DNA of 64,000 bases from Serinus canaria (Eukaryota > Chordata > Aves > Passeriformes > Fringillidae). The notes below the pieces were generated by a model. It had not been told where the DNA came from. It did no database searches and was given only the letters and a program-made list of their open reading frames with translations. Positions 47,095 to 58,500 of this stretch are shown piece by piece. Position 1 is the stretch's first letter; each line of letters starts with the position of its first letter. Both the position numbers and the translations under genes were made by a program. The DNA is taken from assembly GCF_022539315.1 (NCBI RefSeq), contig NC_066337.1:3243234-3307233 (forward strand), in the 5' to 3' direction.

Positions 47095-47829
47095 ATAAAA
47101 AGCCCTGGTGCAGGCTGGAAAGAGAGAGGCGTTTCTGCCAGACCCTCCCTCCTTCCCAAGACAAACCTGGTGATGGTTTGAGAAAGTTGTTAAAGCTCAG
47201 AAATATCTGGTTATCGATTTAGAGGATTCATTGTCCAGTGGTTCAAACCTTACTTAGGGCCTGAAGATTGGAAAAGACACGGCGCTCTGCTTTTGGTGGC
47301 CACAGGTTCCCGAGCATCCTGCTGGGAAAGGAAGCACAACCTCTAAAACCAGGTATGTGGAGGCAGAGCAATCAACAGGCTCTGACCTAAAAGCGTGGCA
47401 TGGTCAGAGAGCCAGATCACAACCGAGAGCTCACGTCTTCCTCCAAACATCTCAGCCCTTGGAAGTTCAACCAGCAGCAAGAGCAAAAACCAAGGCAAAG
47501 CAGAATTAAAGGCGAGATTGCAGAGAATCTCTTGGCAATTCTACCTGGGAATAAACAAAAGTTTCATATGCAAATAGAGAGCCTGGGGCTAAAAACATGC
47601 CTGCAGGCTCTCCAGCTCTCCTGACACTTTTTCTACAGCTTGAATCCACTCAAAGCAAGAATATCTACATGAAACACTCGGTGTTTTATTCCCAGGCAGG
47701 CTGGAGGGTTTAGCACTTTACCAGAGAGGAAGAACTGTGCAAACCTGGATGCAGTGGTTGATTTTACCACTTCAAACAAAAAAAAAAAGAACCAACTCTA
47801 AATATTTTAAAGGTAGGGATTGCTTGATA

Positions 47830-48022
47830 TTAGCACTAAGCATTTACATAGCACTTGCAGTCTGTAGGCCACCAAGTGCTTGTCCAAAGTGCTCAAATAT
47901 GACTTATCCCCATTTTACAGATGGGAGAACTGAGGCACAGAGAGGTCAAGTGACTTGCCCAAGGCCACGCAGTCAGAGAGTGGAGGCAGAGCAGGAAAGT
48001 GAGCCCGGCTGTTCTCGGGTTA
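47830..48022 (+). mobile_element. Ancient MIR-like SINE
   Basis: The stretch tccccattttacagatggga, then gaactgaggcacagagaggt and caagtgacttgcccaaggcc, is a close match (from memory) to the core and 3' part of mammalian-wide interspersed repeats (MIR). Weaker similarity extends left (agcatttacatagcacttgc). MIRs stopped moving long before birds arose and are usually barely recognisable in avian DNA. This copy is antisense to IGSF9B within the proposed 3'UTR. Confidence 0.8.
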
Positions 48023-49320
48023 CACCTTGCCTGCTAAAAACAAACCAAAAAAAAGGCCTATGCAATCCAGAAAACCACCAGCCACCAAACCTACCCCATT
48101 CTGAAGAGGAAATACATTCTGGTGAAGGGTTAGAACAGTATTACTAAGGGGAACAGGGAGCAAAGGGAGGCACACAACCCTGGCACGTGTCACAGCCGAC
48201 ACATCCGGGCTGGAGCAGGAAGGAAAAAGGGAAAAATGGTGAAACCAGCAGCAACATATTTTAAGCTGTCGCGAAACGCTGGGCTTAGCTTTGCACGGAG
48301 CCATCCACGTCCATCCACAGAGCTGGGCACTTCCAGATGCTCTCCCTGGGGCTCAGCACCTGCCAACGGAGGCTTTGGGGACCAGGCAGCCAAACCCCGC
48401 TCGCTCGCCACGCCCGCGTCTCCCCGCTTTGCGTTATCGGTAGGGATTGAACATCACACAGTAAGAAATCACATCACCACGTGGCCCTGAAGAACATTTG
48501 CCTGAGATACACAGAGTGTCGGGCAGAATTAATCAAACCCACCCTCACCAAAGCCGGCACACGCCACACCTGGAGGGGGAAACACCCTCAGATCTCATCA
48601 GCCCCACACCTGCGCGCTCGCACGGCAGCAAGCACACGTTACCGAGGCTCAAGTGCATTTGCACAGACAAATGGTGATTTCTCACATTGATTTGAAGGCT
48701 CGGGGTCTTTCTGGCTTTTCCCTTTCAGACATAGGTAAGGAAAGATGTCACGGGTGGTTTTGCTGCTGTTACCTTCACGTCAAAGGAGGGGGGAAGGGGG
48801 GAGGAAGGGAGATTTTCACAATTACAGCTTTCCTGGAATTATTTGGTCATGTGTTTATCATAATCAGATTCATGGGATTACCAGTTCCCGCCTGGGTTGT
48901 TAGGTTCTTGTCACTTAATTACACCCTGTGTCATTCAACTTCTTCTGGCGATTGAGGGCCAGCTGCTCAATCCCACACTTTCCCCCTAAATGCGCGCTGC
49001 CGACGCAAATGTCAAAAGCTCCATCCATGCCTTTGAAGCCTAGAGATCTTTTCCAAAACCGAGGAGCAACACCCCTTTCCCACCCCACCCAAACTGTTTG
49101 GGGTGAGGCAGAAGTGGATTTGAGGAACACCCAGCCCAAAGCATTCTCCCCAAAGCATCCCCCGGGTACCCCAGCTCGTCCCCGCCGTGAGCCACCGAAC
49201 CCCTCAGAGAGGTGACAGCTTAGGGGTGTCCCCCCCTCTTTCCCATCACCTCCATCCCCCCGTGATGTGACACCAGCTCCCTCCACCGCTCCTGTTCCAC
49301 CTCCTGGGACCGGTGCTAGG

Positions 49321-49544
49321 CTAGAGCAGGGTGGCGTGTCCACTGGTGTCATCGTGGTCCACGCTGTTGAGAATGGCTGTCTGGTCTTCAGGGAGCTGCC
49401 GGTGGCAGAGGTCGTCCTTCAGCGCTGAGAGCCGGGCGAAGGGATCCTGACGAGGGTGTCTCTTCTTCTTGCGGAGGCAGACAGCTTCGTCAGGTGACAG
49501 TACCTGAGAGCTGGGAGGGTGCTGAACCTGGGAGGCAGAGCCAT
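49321..49544 (-). CDS. IGSF9B: IGSF9B last coding exon with PDZ ligand
   Basis: A 224-bp coding part, with acceptor CAG after a polypyrimidine tract and stop TAG at 49323-49321. It encodes a 73-residue end containing LSPDEAVCLRKKKRHPRQDP, then FARLSALKDDL, and finishing DHDDTSGHATLL. The last residues T-L-L fit a class I PDZ ligand (Thr at -2, Leu at 0), agreeing with known binding of IGSF9-family tails to PDZ scaffolds such as MAGI2/S-SCAM and Shank. There is no methionine in this exon or the one before it, so neither can start translation. Confidence 0.93.
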
Positions 49545-52500
49545 CTGGGAAGGGGGGAGAGAAGGCAGATGGGACTGGAGCCAGCAGCAGGCAGAGCAGA
49601 GCACTTTGCTTGCTGAAAAAGGGAGGCAACAGCAAGCCTGGCCCTGAACACGCAGTTTGGCAAGAAGGGAAAATGCTGAGCATCAGGGAAAATGAAATTA
49701 ACACTCAAAATCCAAACAAATGACTAAATATGGGAGATGCATGGAAAGGACTAAGTTTGGAGGAGCAAAGAAGGGACAACCTGCAGGCAAGCAGCCCGGG
49801 GAGACATCCCTTTGGGAGGCAGGGAACAAGGGCAGCATCCAGGAACAGGCTTGGAGAACCCCAGCGCTGGAGCCGGCAGGGATCTGCCCAAGCTCTGCTC
49901 ACAGCAGGACACAGGGAATGCCGTTGGGGACCGTGGGGTCCTCGCACTCACTGGGTTGTTTTCTGGATTTCGAGGAGCCCTTGGATGACTTTTTGGGCTT
50001 CTTTATCCGCTGGTATTTCAGAGCTTCGAGCCTCTCAGGTGCAGCAGCGTCCCCGGGCGGAGATGGACGTTTTCTAGGAAGGAAAAGCAGACACATGCCA
50101 TCAGCGGCTCCCGGCCACGCTCGGGCCTCTGGACGTCCCCGGTGGGGGATCAGCCGATCCCAGCTGGCTCTGCCGTGGAAAAGGAAGAGGTGAGAAACCC
50201 AGGGCCGAGGGAGCAGGGCCAGCCAGGTGTGCCAGAGCGCGGGATGGAGGAAGTGAGGCGTCCCCGCTGTGCCCCTACGTCTCCTCCACGTTTTCGAGCG
50301 GCACATCGACCCGGCCGGTGCCACATCCAACGTGGGCACCCCAGCTCACCTGCCTGCCATGCCAACACTGCTAGACAAAACAGGACGGGGCAGATCCTAT
50401 GTCCGATAAGGCATTTCTGGGAAGTGATAGGGTACCCCTTGTGATGGAGAGAGAAGAGAAAGAGATAGGCAGAAGCAGCATGGCAGCATCGAGACGGGCA
50501 CCATGAGCCACCCGGGGCGGACAACACCTGCACCACAAACAGCAGGGAGGCAGGATCCTGCTGGCCCTGCTCCCACAGCCAGAAAAACCAGGGGCCACAC
50601 GACAGACAGGGACACCAAGGGCACACACCAACAGAGCCGGGAGAGATACCTCATTCCCAGGTCCCTGTGAGAAGCGACAACAGAAACGCAACAGCACAGG
50701 AGCATCTGCTCCTGGAACAGCGAGAGGCTGGGAGCTGGAAATGGAACACTGACAAGGTTTTATTGCAAGGACAAGAAGGACATTTGCAAAGGGGTGCTTC
50801 CTGCAGGAGAGCCAGCAGGTGCAAGGGATAGTTTATCAGCTGTACCCCCTGGGGAACTCTTCTACAGGAACCAGCTCAAGGTGTAGTATCCTCCCCTTTG
50901 CAAAGAGATTTTTTGTTTTATTTCCTTCACTGTACCTGTTTTTCCCATCCAAGGCCTGGAAAGCATGACTGCTGTAAAGAGCAGAGCATTAGAGGAAAAC
51001 CTTTTCCTTAGGAGAGCGGGCAGTCCAGCTCTTATCTAAAACACATCACAGCATCCCCCCTTCTTGCTGCTTTCCCGTCTCCTTCCCCCTTCTCCATTTT
51101 ACTTCCATGACCCTCCAAGAGTCACCAACTCTTAATGCCACAGAAGAAGTCTAAGGCCATCTGGGATAAACCCAAGCCGCTTGCAGACAAGGTGTCCAGA
51201 GAAGACAGGAAGCCTCCACAAAGCACCTTTCACTGCAACAAAACCCACACTTTAAGCCAGGCTCCAGTGAGGAAAGGAGATTTAAACCAGCCTGCCAGCA
51301 CCCTTCAGAGGAGATGACTCTCTTCTGCTCTGACAACTTGGTCACCAGAGGTCAGCAACCAAACTTTGTCACAGGAGCCACACAGAGGACAGTGCTGATG
51401 GCAGCTCCGCTGTGACCAGGGCAGCCATCAGCAAACCCTGCAAGCCATGGACAGCAGGAGGGCAGGAGGAATCACCTCAGCTGGCTGCAAGAGGCAACAT
51501 CAGTGCCTTCAGACTCCTGCTGGGACACAGAACCACTGAGGATGATGTCCCCCTGTCTGTCAGCAAGGTGTGCCCCATCCAGCATTGCAAAAACACCGTG
51601 GCTGCTGGCAGGAGCAGTAAGGAAGGGGCGAGGACACGGGCTGGAGCACAGACCCTGCACTCCCAGGCTGTGGTACCAGAGTACACCCACCCACGGAGAG
51701 TCTGGAGCTCCTCATCTCCCCTGGGGTCCAGGCAGAGCCTGGCTGGCACTGAAGACCCCCTGCAGGCTTTCCTCCACGGGTCCCCACGTGTGCAGAGCAC
51801 AGTGTGACAGCAGTGCTTCCCATCCAACATCCCAAGGGTCTCCAGAGCGTTGAAATTTCAGCTGGAGCGCACAGGCAAGGAGCTCCTGGGAGATTTTTCC
51901 CCTTGGGGAGCAGAAGGGTTTTTGGGTTTTTTTGAAGATGAGTGTGATTGTGAAGCTTCTCAGTTTTGCTGGCAGCATTGGAGAGCACCCGGGGAAGTGC
52001 AGCGCGAGGTGAAGAAGCAGCTGAGGCGCAGCAGACGCAACAGAAACCCAAACACTGGGCACAGAAAAGCTCCTTTTCATGTTTTCCAACGCAACAGAGA
52101 CGTCAGGGTGCGGAGAGTCCCTGGAGAGCCTCTGTTCCAGCTCCCAGCAGAGCAACACATCAGCCAGAGATGAAGCAGCTCATTAGACATGCTGGGAGTC
52201 CCGCTGGCTGGATCCAAGCTTTTCCTCATCCAGAAGACAACGTTTACATTTGCAGAGCTCAAACGCCTTCCCAAGTGCGATCAGCCTCTTGTGAGAGATG
52301 CTGCCAGCAGCAGCTCTACCCTCTGAGCTGAACCAACTGAGCTTCAACCATGCTGGCTGAAGGTAGGACCACAGTGACCCACAGGTCACAGCATGGCATT
52401 CCCCACAGCAATTCCTGCTTGAATGGCCAATGACAGGCTTTTCCCACTTATAGCCAGCATTCTGTGGGGTGCACATGAGCTGCATTTCTGCAGGTGCTTG

Positions 52501-55500
52501 GATAATGGTGACTTCAGCTGCTCCAGCTCCATCGCACACAGAGTTCAGGTGTGCCAAGCCCTGGACAGCACCGAGCTCGGTGATCCTGCCACCATCCTGC
52601 CCACCAGCACCTGCCTTCTACCACCTCTTCCCACCACCCAGACAGCTTTTGCCTCTGTTATTAAAGCTCAGCCTGTAAAAGTCTCTTGCTCTTTCCACTC
52701 TTTTTTCTTTCTAAGAAGAAGCTGTCGTGGCATGCTGACAAAATTAAACAGATTTACATGAGGGATTATGAGGAAATTGCCTGAAGCTCATTTCCACTAG
52801 TTCTCCGTAATTGAACTCGTATTTATACACACAAACATAAACAGTGAGTGCACTGAACCCATGTGTCACCATAAATACTGTCTGACCTCTGGCAAGGAAG
52901 AGATACAGAGGACAAAATGATGCTACTCAGCAGCCAAATTTTATCTGCTCTACCCACCCTTTATCTCTTCAAAGGGCGCCAATTCTTCCAAATTAATTTT
53001 CATTTTAAGCTCAGCCAAAAGCCTCTTCGTGCCCCCAGAGTTCACATATTGGGCAGCTGCCCACACATGAAGGAGTTCTTGAATACCAACAGATGAGATG
53101 TTCAGGGAGGTGGGCGAACTTCTTCTGGAAACTTCAGCATAGAGCCAAGCAAAGGAGCTTTGAGAAGCCCACGTGAACTCCTGGCACCTTCTGCGAGGCA
53201 CCACCAACACCTGGAGCAGCAGTTTTCCTCAAGTCTTCAAAGGAAAACCCTTCTGCATGAGCAAATGTCTGGACTGCAAGGACTGGGAGGTACTGGAGAG
53301 GCCACAAAGGTACTGAAGGACCTCCAAGAGTCCCAAGACAGGAAAAGGAAGTAAAGGAGAAGTATCCAGCCCAACACACATCACAGCTGCTCTTCTTCAA
53401 ATGTCCTTCCATGTACGAAGCAAAGATATAGGGGAGAAGACCCCTGAAATCATCCACTCAAAAGGGAACCCACATAAAGGAAAGGTGCAGGAGATTCAAG
53501 GATATTATAGATATATTTATATATATTTAACCTCATGGAGATCTCAACACACACTCCCTGTCTCCTCCTCTCCTCGAGCCAAGACATTGACATCCAGGAA
53601 TAGTTTGGGCATGTTAGAGCATCCACTTGGATGAAGTAGAGCATCCACTTGAAAGGAGCCCACTGTGTCCTTCAACCCTTCATCCTCCTCACATGAAGAG
53701 CTCAGTTCTACACGAGGCTCCTGCAAGTCAGAATTCCCACTCTGCTCCGAGGCTGCTGCCTCCATCCCGGCACGCTTGGGATCCTTCAGCACAAGAGGTG
53801 CCAGAGAAACACTGCGGTGACAGCCCCAGGCCAGGGCTGCTGCTGCTGCCAAGGCACCGCCAGGAGGGAGGGAGGAAGGGGCTGGTCACAGCAGGGAGCA
53901 CACCAGAGAAGGGGTGCCCTTCTACAGGTCTGCAGACACCACAACTCATCTACACAACGGACTTCACCACCATGCTGACGGAGAGGAGAGAAGGCGAGGG
54001 AAACGGGGCTGGGCTGGACAGGAAGAGGGGGATACAGTCATGGGGAAGGGGAGGGGAGAGAGGAAGATAAATGAAAAACAGGAGTGAGAAAATATATAAG
54101 GAAATTAAAGATACTGAAAAGAAAAGTAAAGTAACAATAATAATAATAATAATAATAATAATAAAGAAAGAAAAGAAAAACGCACTCAGACAAGCGGACT
54201 CACAACTTCTCCAAGCGGAAGGAGGCATGGAACACATGCAGAGGATCAGCACATGGACAGTCTTTAAAGGGGAACCTGTTTTCTTTCAAGCGGGGAGCGA
54301 GGGCAGCTGCTCCTCCCGCACGCCTGGCGCCGACGTCCCTTGGTCACTCAACGCTACGCCACTGCCAAGCCCCCCAGCTCCCAGCACTGGCAGTACTGCC
54401 CTGGCGAGGGGGGCCTGGGGAGGCCATCCAGGGCAGGCTGCCGTGCCGAGGAGCAGGGGAGCTTGGTGCCTTGTCTGTGGTTTTTGGGTTTCCCTCTGCA
54501 GGGAGACAACAGCGCCCTTTTCCCTGTTCCAAGATGCGTGCTGCATCCCGAGAGAAGACGGTGGGAGAACTCCTCGTGCTGGCTCAGTAACTGCATCATT
54601 TATCCCTGCCCGTTCATAAAAACTACCTCAGCTTCACCTAGCAAAAGCCACCATGCTGCAGCAGGGGGCTCATCTGCTGCCTCTCCTTCTCTCAGCTTCT
54701 AACGTTGCAATAGAGAAATCTGGCTGGTCTGGTATAAAATCCCTCTGCTCTGCATGCACTGACAATTTTATGACCCCCAAATCATCAAGAAATTACTCGG
54801 CTGGGCTCTCTACGGGATTCCTCGCTTATTGAAGTGAGATTTATTCTTCTGGTTTCCCCTTTCTGGGGATAATGACTCTGGAGTTGCCCCTGTGACTGCT
54901 GCTCCCAGCAGCACCCTGGAGTAGGACACACGGCCACTGTCACCCTGCTGGGCAGTGTCACCCTGCTCCTCAAAATCCATCAGCCCACGGCAGCCAGCAC
55001 TGGAGCCAGCCAGGATCTGGGCAAGAGCCACACCAAACTCAGACACAAGTCTGGACTCACCTCTGCTGTGCTAAAGCCATGTCTGCTCGTGTCCCTAATG
55101 CTGCCAGAGCAGGGAAGTGCCACAGAGCAAGAACAAACAGCCACATCCTCTCTGAGGGCTTCCCTATTTCCCAAAAAGCCTGGCACAGCCCAGATCTCAC
55201 CAAGGCTTGGTGCCAGCTTTGCTCCTCATAGGATGCCCCGCTCTAGGATCAGCAAGGAAAAACGGAAGGAGAAGGCAGCCAAGTGCTCAAGAGATTTGGA
55301 GGCTCAAACAGGATGGGTTTTGTCATGTCAAGAGGATGGCTCCTCCATGGAGCACACACATCCAACATCCCCTCCTTGCCAGTCCTGCTCTCCCCACCCC
55401 AGGACAACCCTTCAGGTCAGCTGGAGGAGCCCCCCTCTCCTGGAAACGTCTCCCTGATTTCTCTAGGCATCCCACCTCTCTCTCATGAGGCTCTTTGCCA

Positions 55501-58500
55501 GCCCAACAAGGCTTCTCAGGCTGCTGGAGAGAATCATCCAGGACCTTGACTCTTCCCAACCAAGGCAGAAAAACTTAACCTTTTGTAAGACCTGTCCTAA
55601 GGAAGTTTGGGTATGGCCATGCCCTTAGAAACAGGCCCATCTATATTCTCATCTCTGCTTTCACAACAGCCTGGCTGATAGCCAAACAGGTCAGTGCTGC
55701 CAATCCCCTGGGTCACAAATTACTATTATCCCATCTGGATTTGGCAGCTTTCGTGATATTCTTCTGCTTCTAAGGTCTGAAAACCATCTCCAGATTACTC
55801 CATCCAAGTTCCAGAAATGCCCATGGCTATCTAGGAAACCAGCCCCATGATGGCAGCCCAGGAGGAATTTTTTTGGAAGTCTTTCAAGATCTGCTTAGGG
55901 CAGATTAATTACAGCTGGGTCAGAAGAAGTTAAAGATTTCTCCAAGGAGAATTTCAGGTATTGGAAGGATTTTCCCATTACTATACCTGTAATGGGAAGA
56001 AAAAAATACCTTTCTGGCAGCCTGAGACCATAGTTCTGCTGCTGCCAAGCATACAATCCATCTTGGGAGAAAGACTTTTCCCATTTTCTGTGATTGAGGA
56101 GACTTGGGAAAAAGAAAACAAATCCAGATACTGCTGGAAACAAAATTCTCCACGTGCTGGACTGCAGCTGGAGACTGATTTTTGGAGCCCACTCTGAGCA
56201 CGCTGTCTGCAGCTGGCAGCTCCAGAGGTGGCTGTTTTTCCTGGCTTGAGGGGGTGGCTGTGGTTTCCTCCTGGTTTGGATCATCCAGGACAACCCCACC
56301 TCAACACACACCTCCCTAACACCACACAAGCCTCGTGCACCCTGTCAGGGCCAAAAGTGCCACGTGTGTCACCACCTCCCAGGAAAGGAAGGGTGGCCCA
56401 GGGAGACGGCAGCTCGGCTCATCCCAAGCCCCAGCCCTGAAGGCAGGGGAGCAGCGTGTGCTGCTGGGAGGGGAAACCCAAAAGCCACAGAGACTGTGCG
56501 TCCAGAAGTGTTTCCTAGTGTTTTCACATTCCTTATTCCCCTTTAAAGGAAGAGATGGTATTGGAAAAGCCCCTTCCGTGTCCCCTGTCATGCCCCGCTC
56601 CCGGCCACCCTCCACAGCACCCACACCATCCTTTCGGACATGGATCACCCTTACCTATTGAGCTGAGGAGAAGCTTGTCTCGACAACACTGCCCAGATAG
56701 CTGAGATTAATCAAAAACAAAGCAGTTATCAACACCCGCAAGGAGCCGAGCTCCGCAACACATCAGCACGTCAACAACTCCAAAGGAAAAAGGAGGGAAA
56801 GAAACCAAACTGAAACACAAACGAAACGAGGCTGGAGAAGAAAGGGGGAAAGAAACAGAAGAGAAAGGAAAAGAAGAAACAAAAACGATAATCAACAAAG
56901 CGAATGGATACACTGCATAAAAGCACGGACAACAGTGCTGCTCTAACACGGCTCTGTCCTGGAGCTGGCTCTCCTTGGCATGCCCTGCTAGACACATGGA
57001 CCTTTGACTATATCCCTGACTGCATCGCTCCGTAGCTGGGTTTTCCAGAGGCACACAGAAGTCATTTCAGGCTCATCCAGCTGCTCTCCCTCCCCATCCT
57101 CTCTCCCCTGAGCCCTCCTTCCTTCCGTTCAGTGCCGGAGGGATTTGCTAAGGCCATAACGCTTCCAGGTACCAGAGGGCGGGAGTGAAATGCGGAGGGC
57201 ACTGTGGGGTGAAACGCTGCCTCCCCCCTCCCCAGAACACAGCCTCTCCTCCGAACGCCTCCGACCGCGCCGGCTCCGCGGGGCCGGGAGCCCCGGCCCC
57301 CGACTCCTCTCTGCCACAAGCCGGAGGAGGGGGCTCGACCCCACCAGACAAGAAGCCAGAATGAAGCAAGACGAAAGGATGGGACGAAAGCACGGCTACG
57401 GGGTCTAAGGTGCTGTGAAAGACGGAAGGAAAGAGGAGAAATAGAGAGAGAGAGAGAAAGAGAGAAAGAGAGGGAGAGAGAGAGAGAGAGAGAGACGCTT
57501 TTGCCTGGAGCAACCCTGGTACCTGGAAAACCAGCCGCTACTGTCTAGTGCAGCCACATCCCTCTTTAGGGCAGGATCTGAGCGTGCCGGCAGCCTCCCG
57601 ATCTCCGCTGGGCTTAGTTTATTTTTATTTTTTCTCCTCTCCTGACATGCTGCTGGTGTGGCTAAGTCCTTGATCTCTCCCTGCCCGCGTCCTGGGGCTG
57701 CAGCATCCCTTTTGCAGGTGGGGCGGTGACCGTGATAGCTGTTTCTGTCATGCATTAAAGCTCTCTAGACTCCGCGGGAAGGAAGAGGAGGAAGACAGAG
57801 GCGCGGCGGCGGCGGCCCTAACGTTCGAAGAAAGCCAAGAGCCAGCAGCTAGAAGAGGAAACAACCTCCAGTGACACCAGGACACTTACCTAAGCGAGCC
57901 AGGTCTTTGTACACCTGGTAGACGGCCCGTAGCCCGAGTCACGGCGCTCCCAGATTCCCAAGGGACTGGGAAGGTCGCCTGCCTAAAACCCCGCGCTCTC
58001 GGGCGGCGGCCATGCAACCCGTGCCCGTGGCACCAGCCTCTGCCTAGCAAAGCCCGCGGGACGCCGTCTCCAAAAGGGATGCTGCAGCGTGCCCAGAGAG
58101 ACCCTACCAGTTGGGATGGTGATGGCAGGGAGGGAGTCAGAGGGAGCGGGTAAGGCAGGGTGGGGGAAGCCAGGAAGGGGCTGGGGGGGGTCACCACGGG
58201 GCTCACGCACTTACCCTGTGGCGGCTACCGTGGTGGTGGATGTCGGCTCCGGTTGGAGAATCTCCTCGCCAGCCCTCCTTGGAGAAGGGATGTCTCCGAA
58301 AACATCCATGGTGTCCACGGGCAGGGAGGAGCCCTGGGAGTTGGAGAAGCCAGTGCCCACGGGGGTGAAGGCGGTGGTAGGTCGGAAGCTGGGGCTGTCC
58401 CCACGGCTGCTCGGCGCCGGAGATCCCGTGGAGGATGGCGTGGATTTGCGGGAGAAGCTGACGGCCGCGGGCGGCTGCAGCGTGATCTCCGACACCTCTG

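Larger units (their letters stand above)
38490..49320 (-). other. IGSF9B: Proposed 3'UTR of IGSF9B (about 10.8 kb)
   Basis: From the stop codon at 49321-49323 to the poly(A) signal at 38505 there is no further coding exon on the minus strand. Several stretches have the unique, AT-rich character of avian 3'UTRs: 38520-38830, 39360-40060, 41100-41200, 42600-43010 and 45900-46100. An internal AATAAA (39444-39439) could give a shorter form. Mammalian IGSF9B mRNAs also have very long 3'UTRs (from memory). The exact extent, and whether any part is spliced or intergenic, is inferred. Confidence 0.5.
57180..58100. promoter_or_regulatory. CpG-rich block in IGSF9B intron, possible internal promoter
   Basis: CpG dinucleotides cluster at about 57235-57300 (accgcgccggctccgcgggg), 57798-57835 (ggcgcggcggcggcggccct) and 57915-58080, separated by a (GA)n tract. 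On the minus strand a short frame (MAAARERGVLGRR..., 24 codons) starts near 58012 and ends inside the exon-like segment at 57890-57965. CpG-island promoters look like this, but GC content here may simply extend from the adjacent GC-rich tail exon. Confidence 0.3.
50074..58214 (-). other. IGSF9B: IGSF9B intron of 8.1 kb with exon-like islands
   Basis: This is the largest intron in the window. It contains an (AAT)n microsatellite (54134-54164), a (GA)n tract (57441-57495), a CpG-rich block (about 57180-58100) and two exon-like segments at 56655-56700 and 57890-57965. The remaining sequence, including 50100-53900 and 54700-56600, shows no recognised gene or repeat. The sizes and positions of the islands suggest alternative splicing or an internal transcript. 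Confidence 0.75.
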
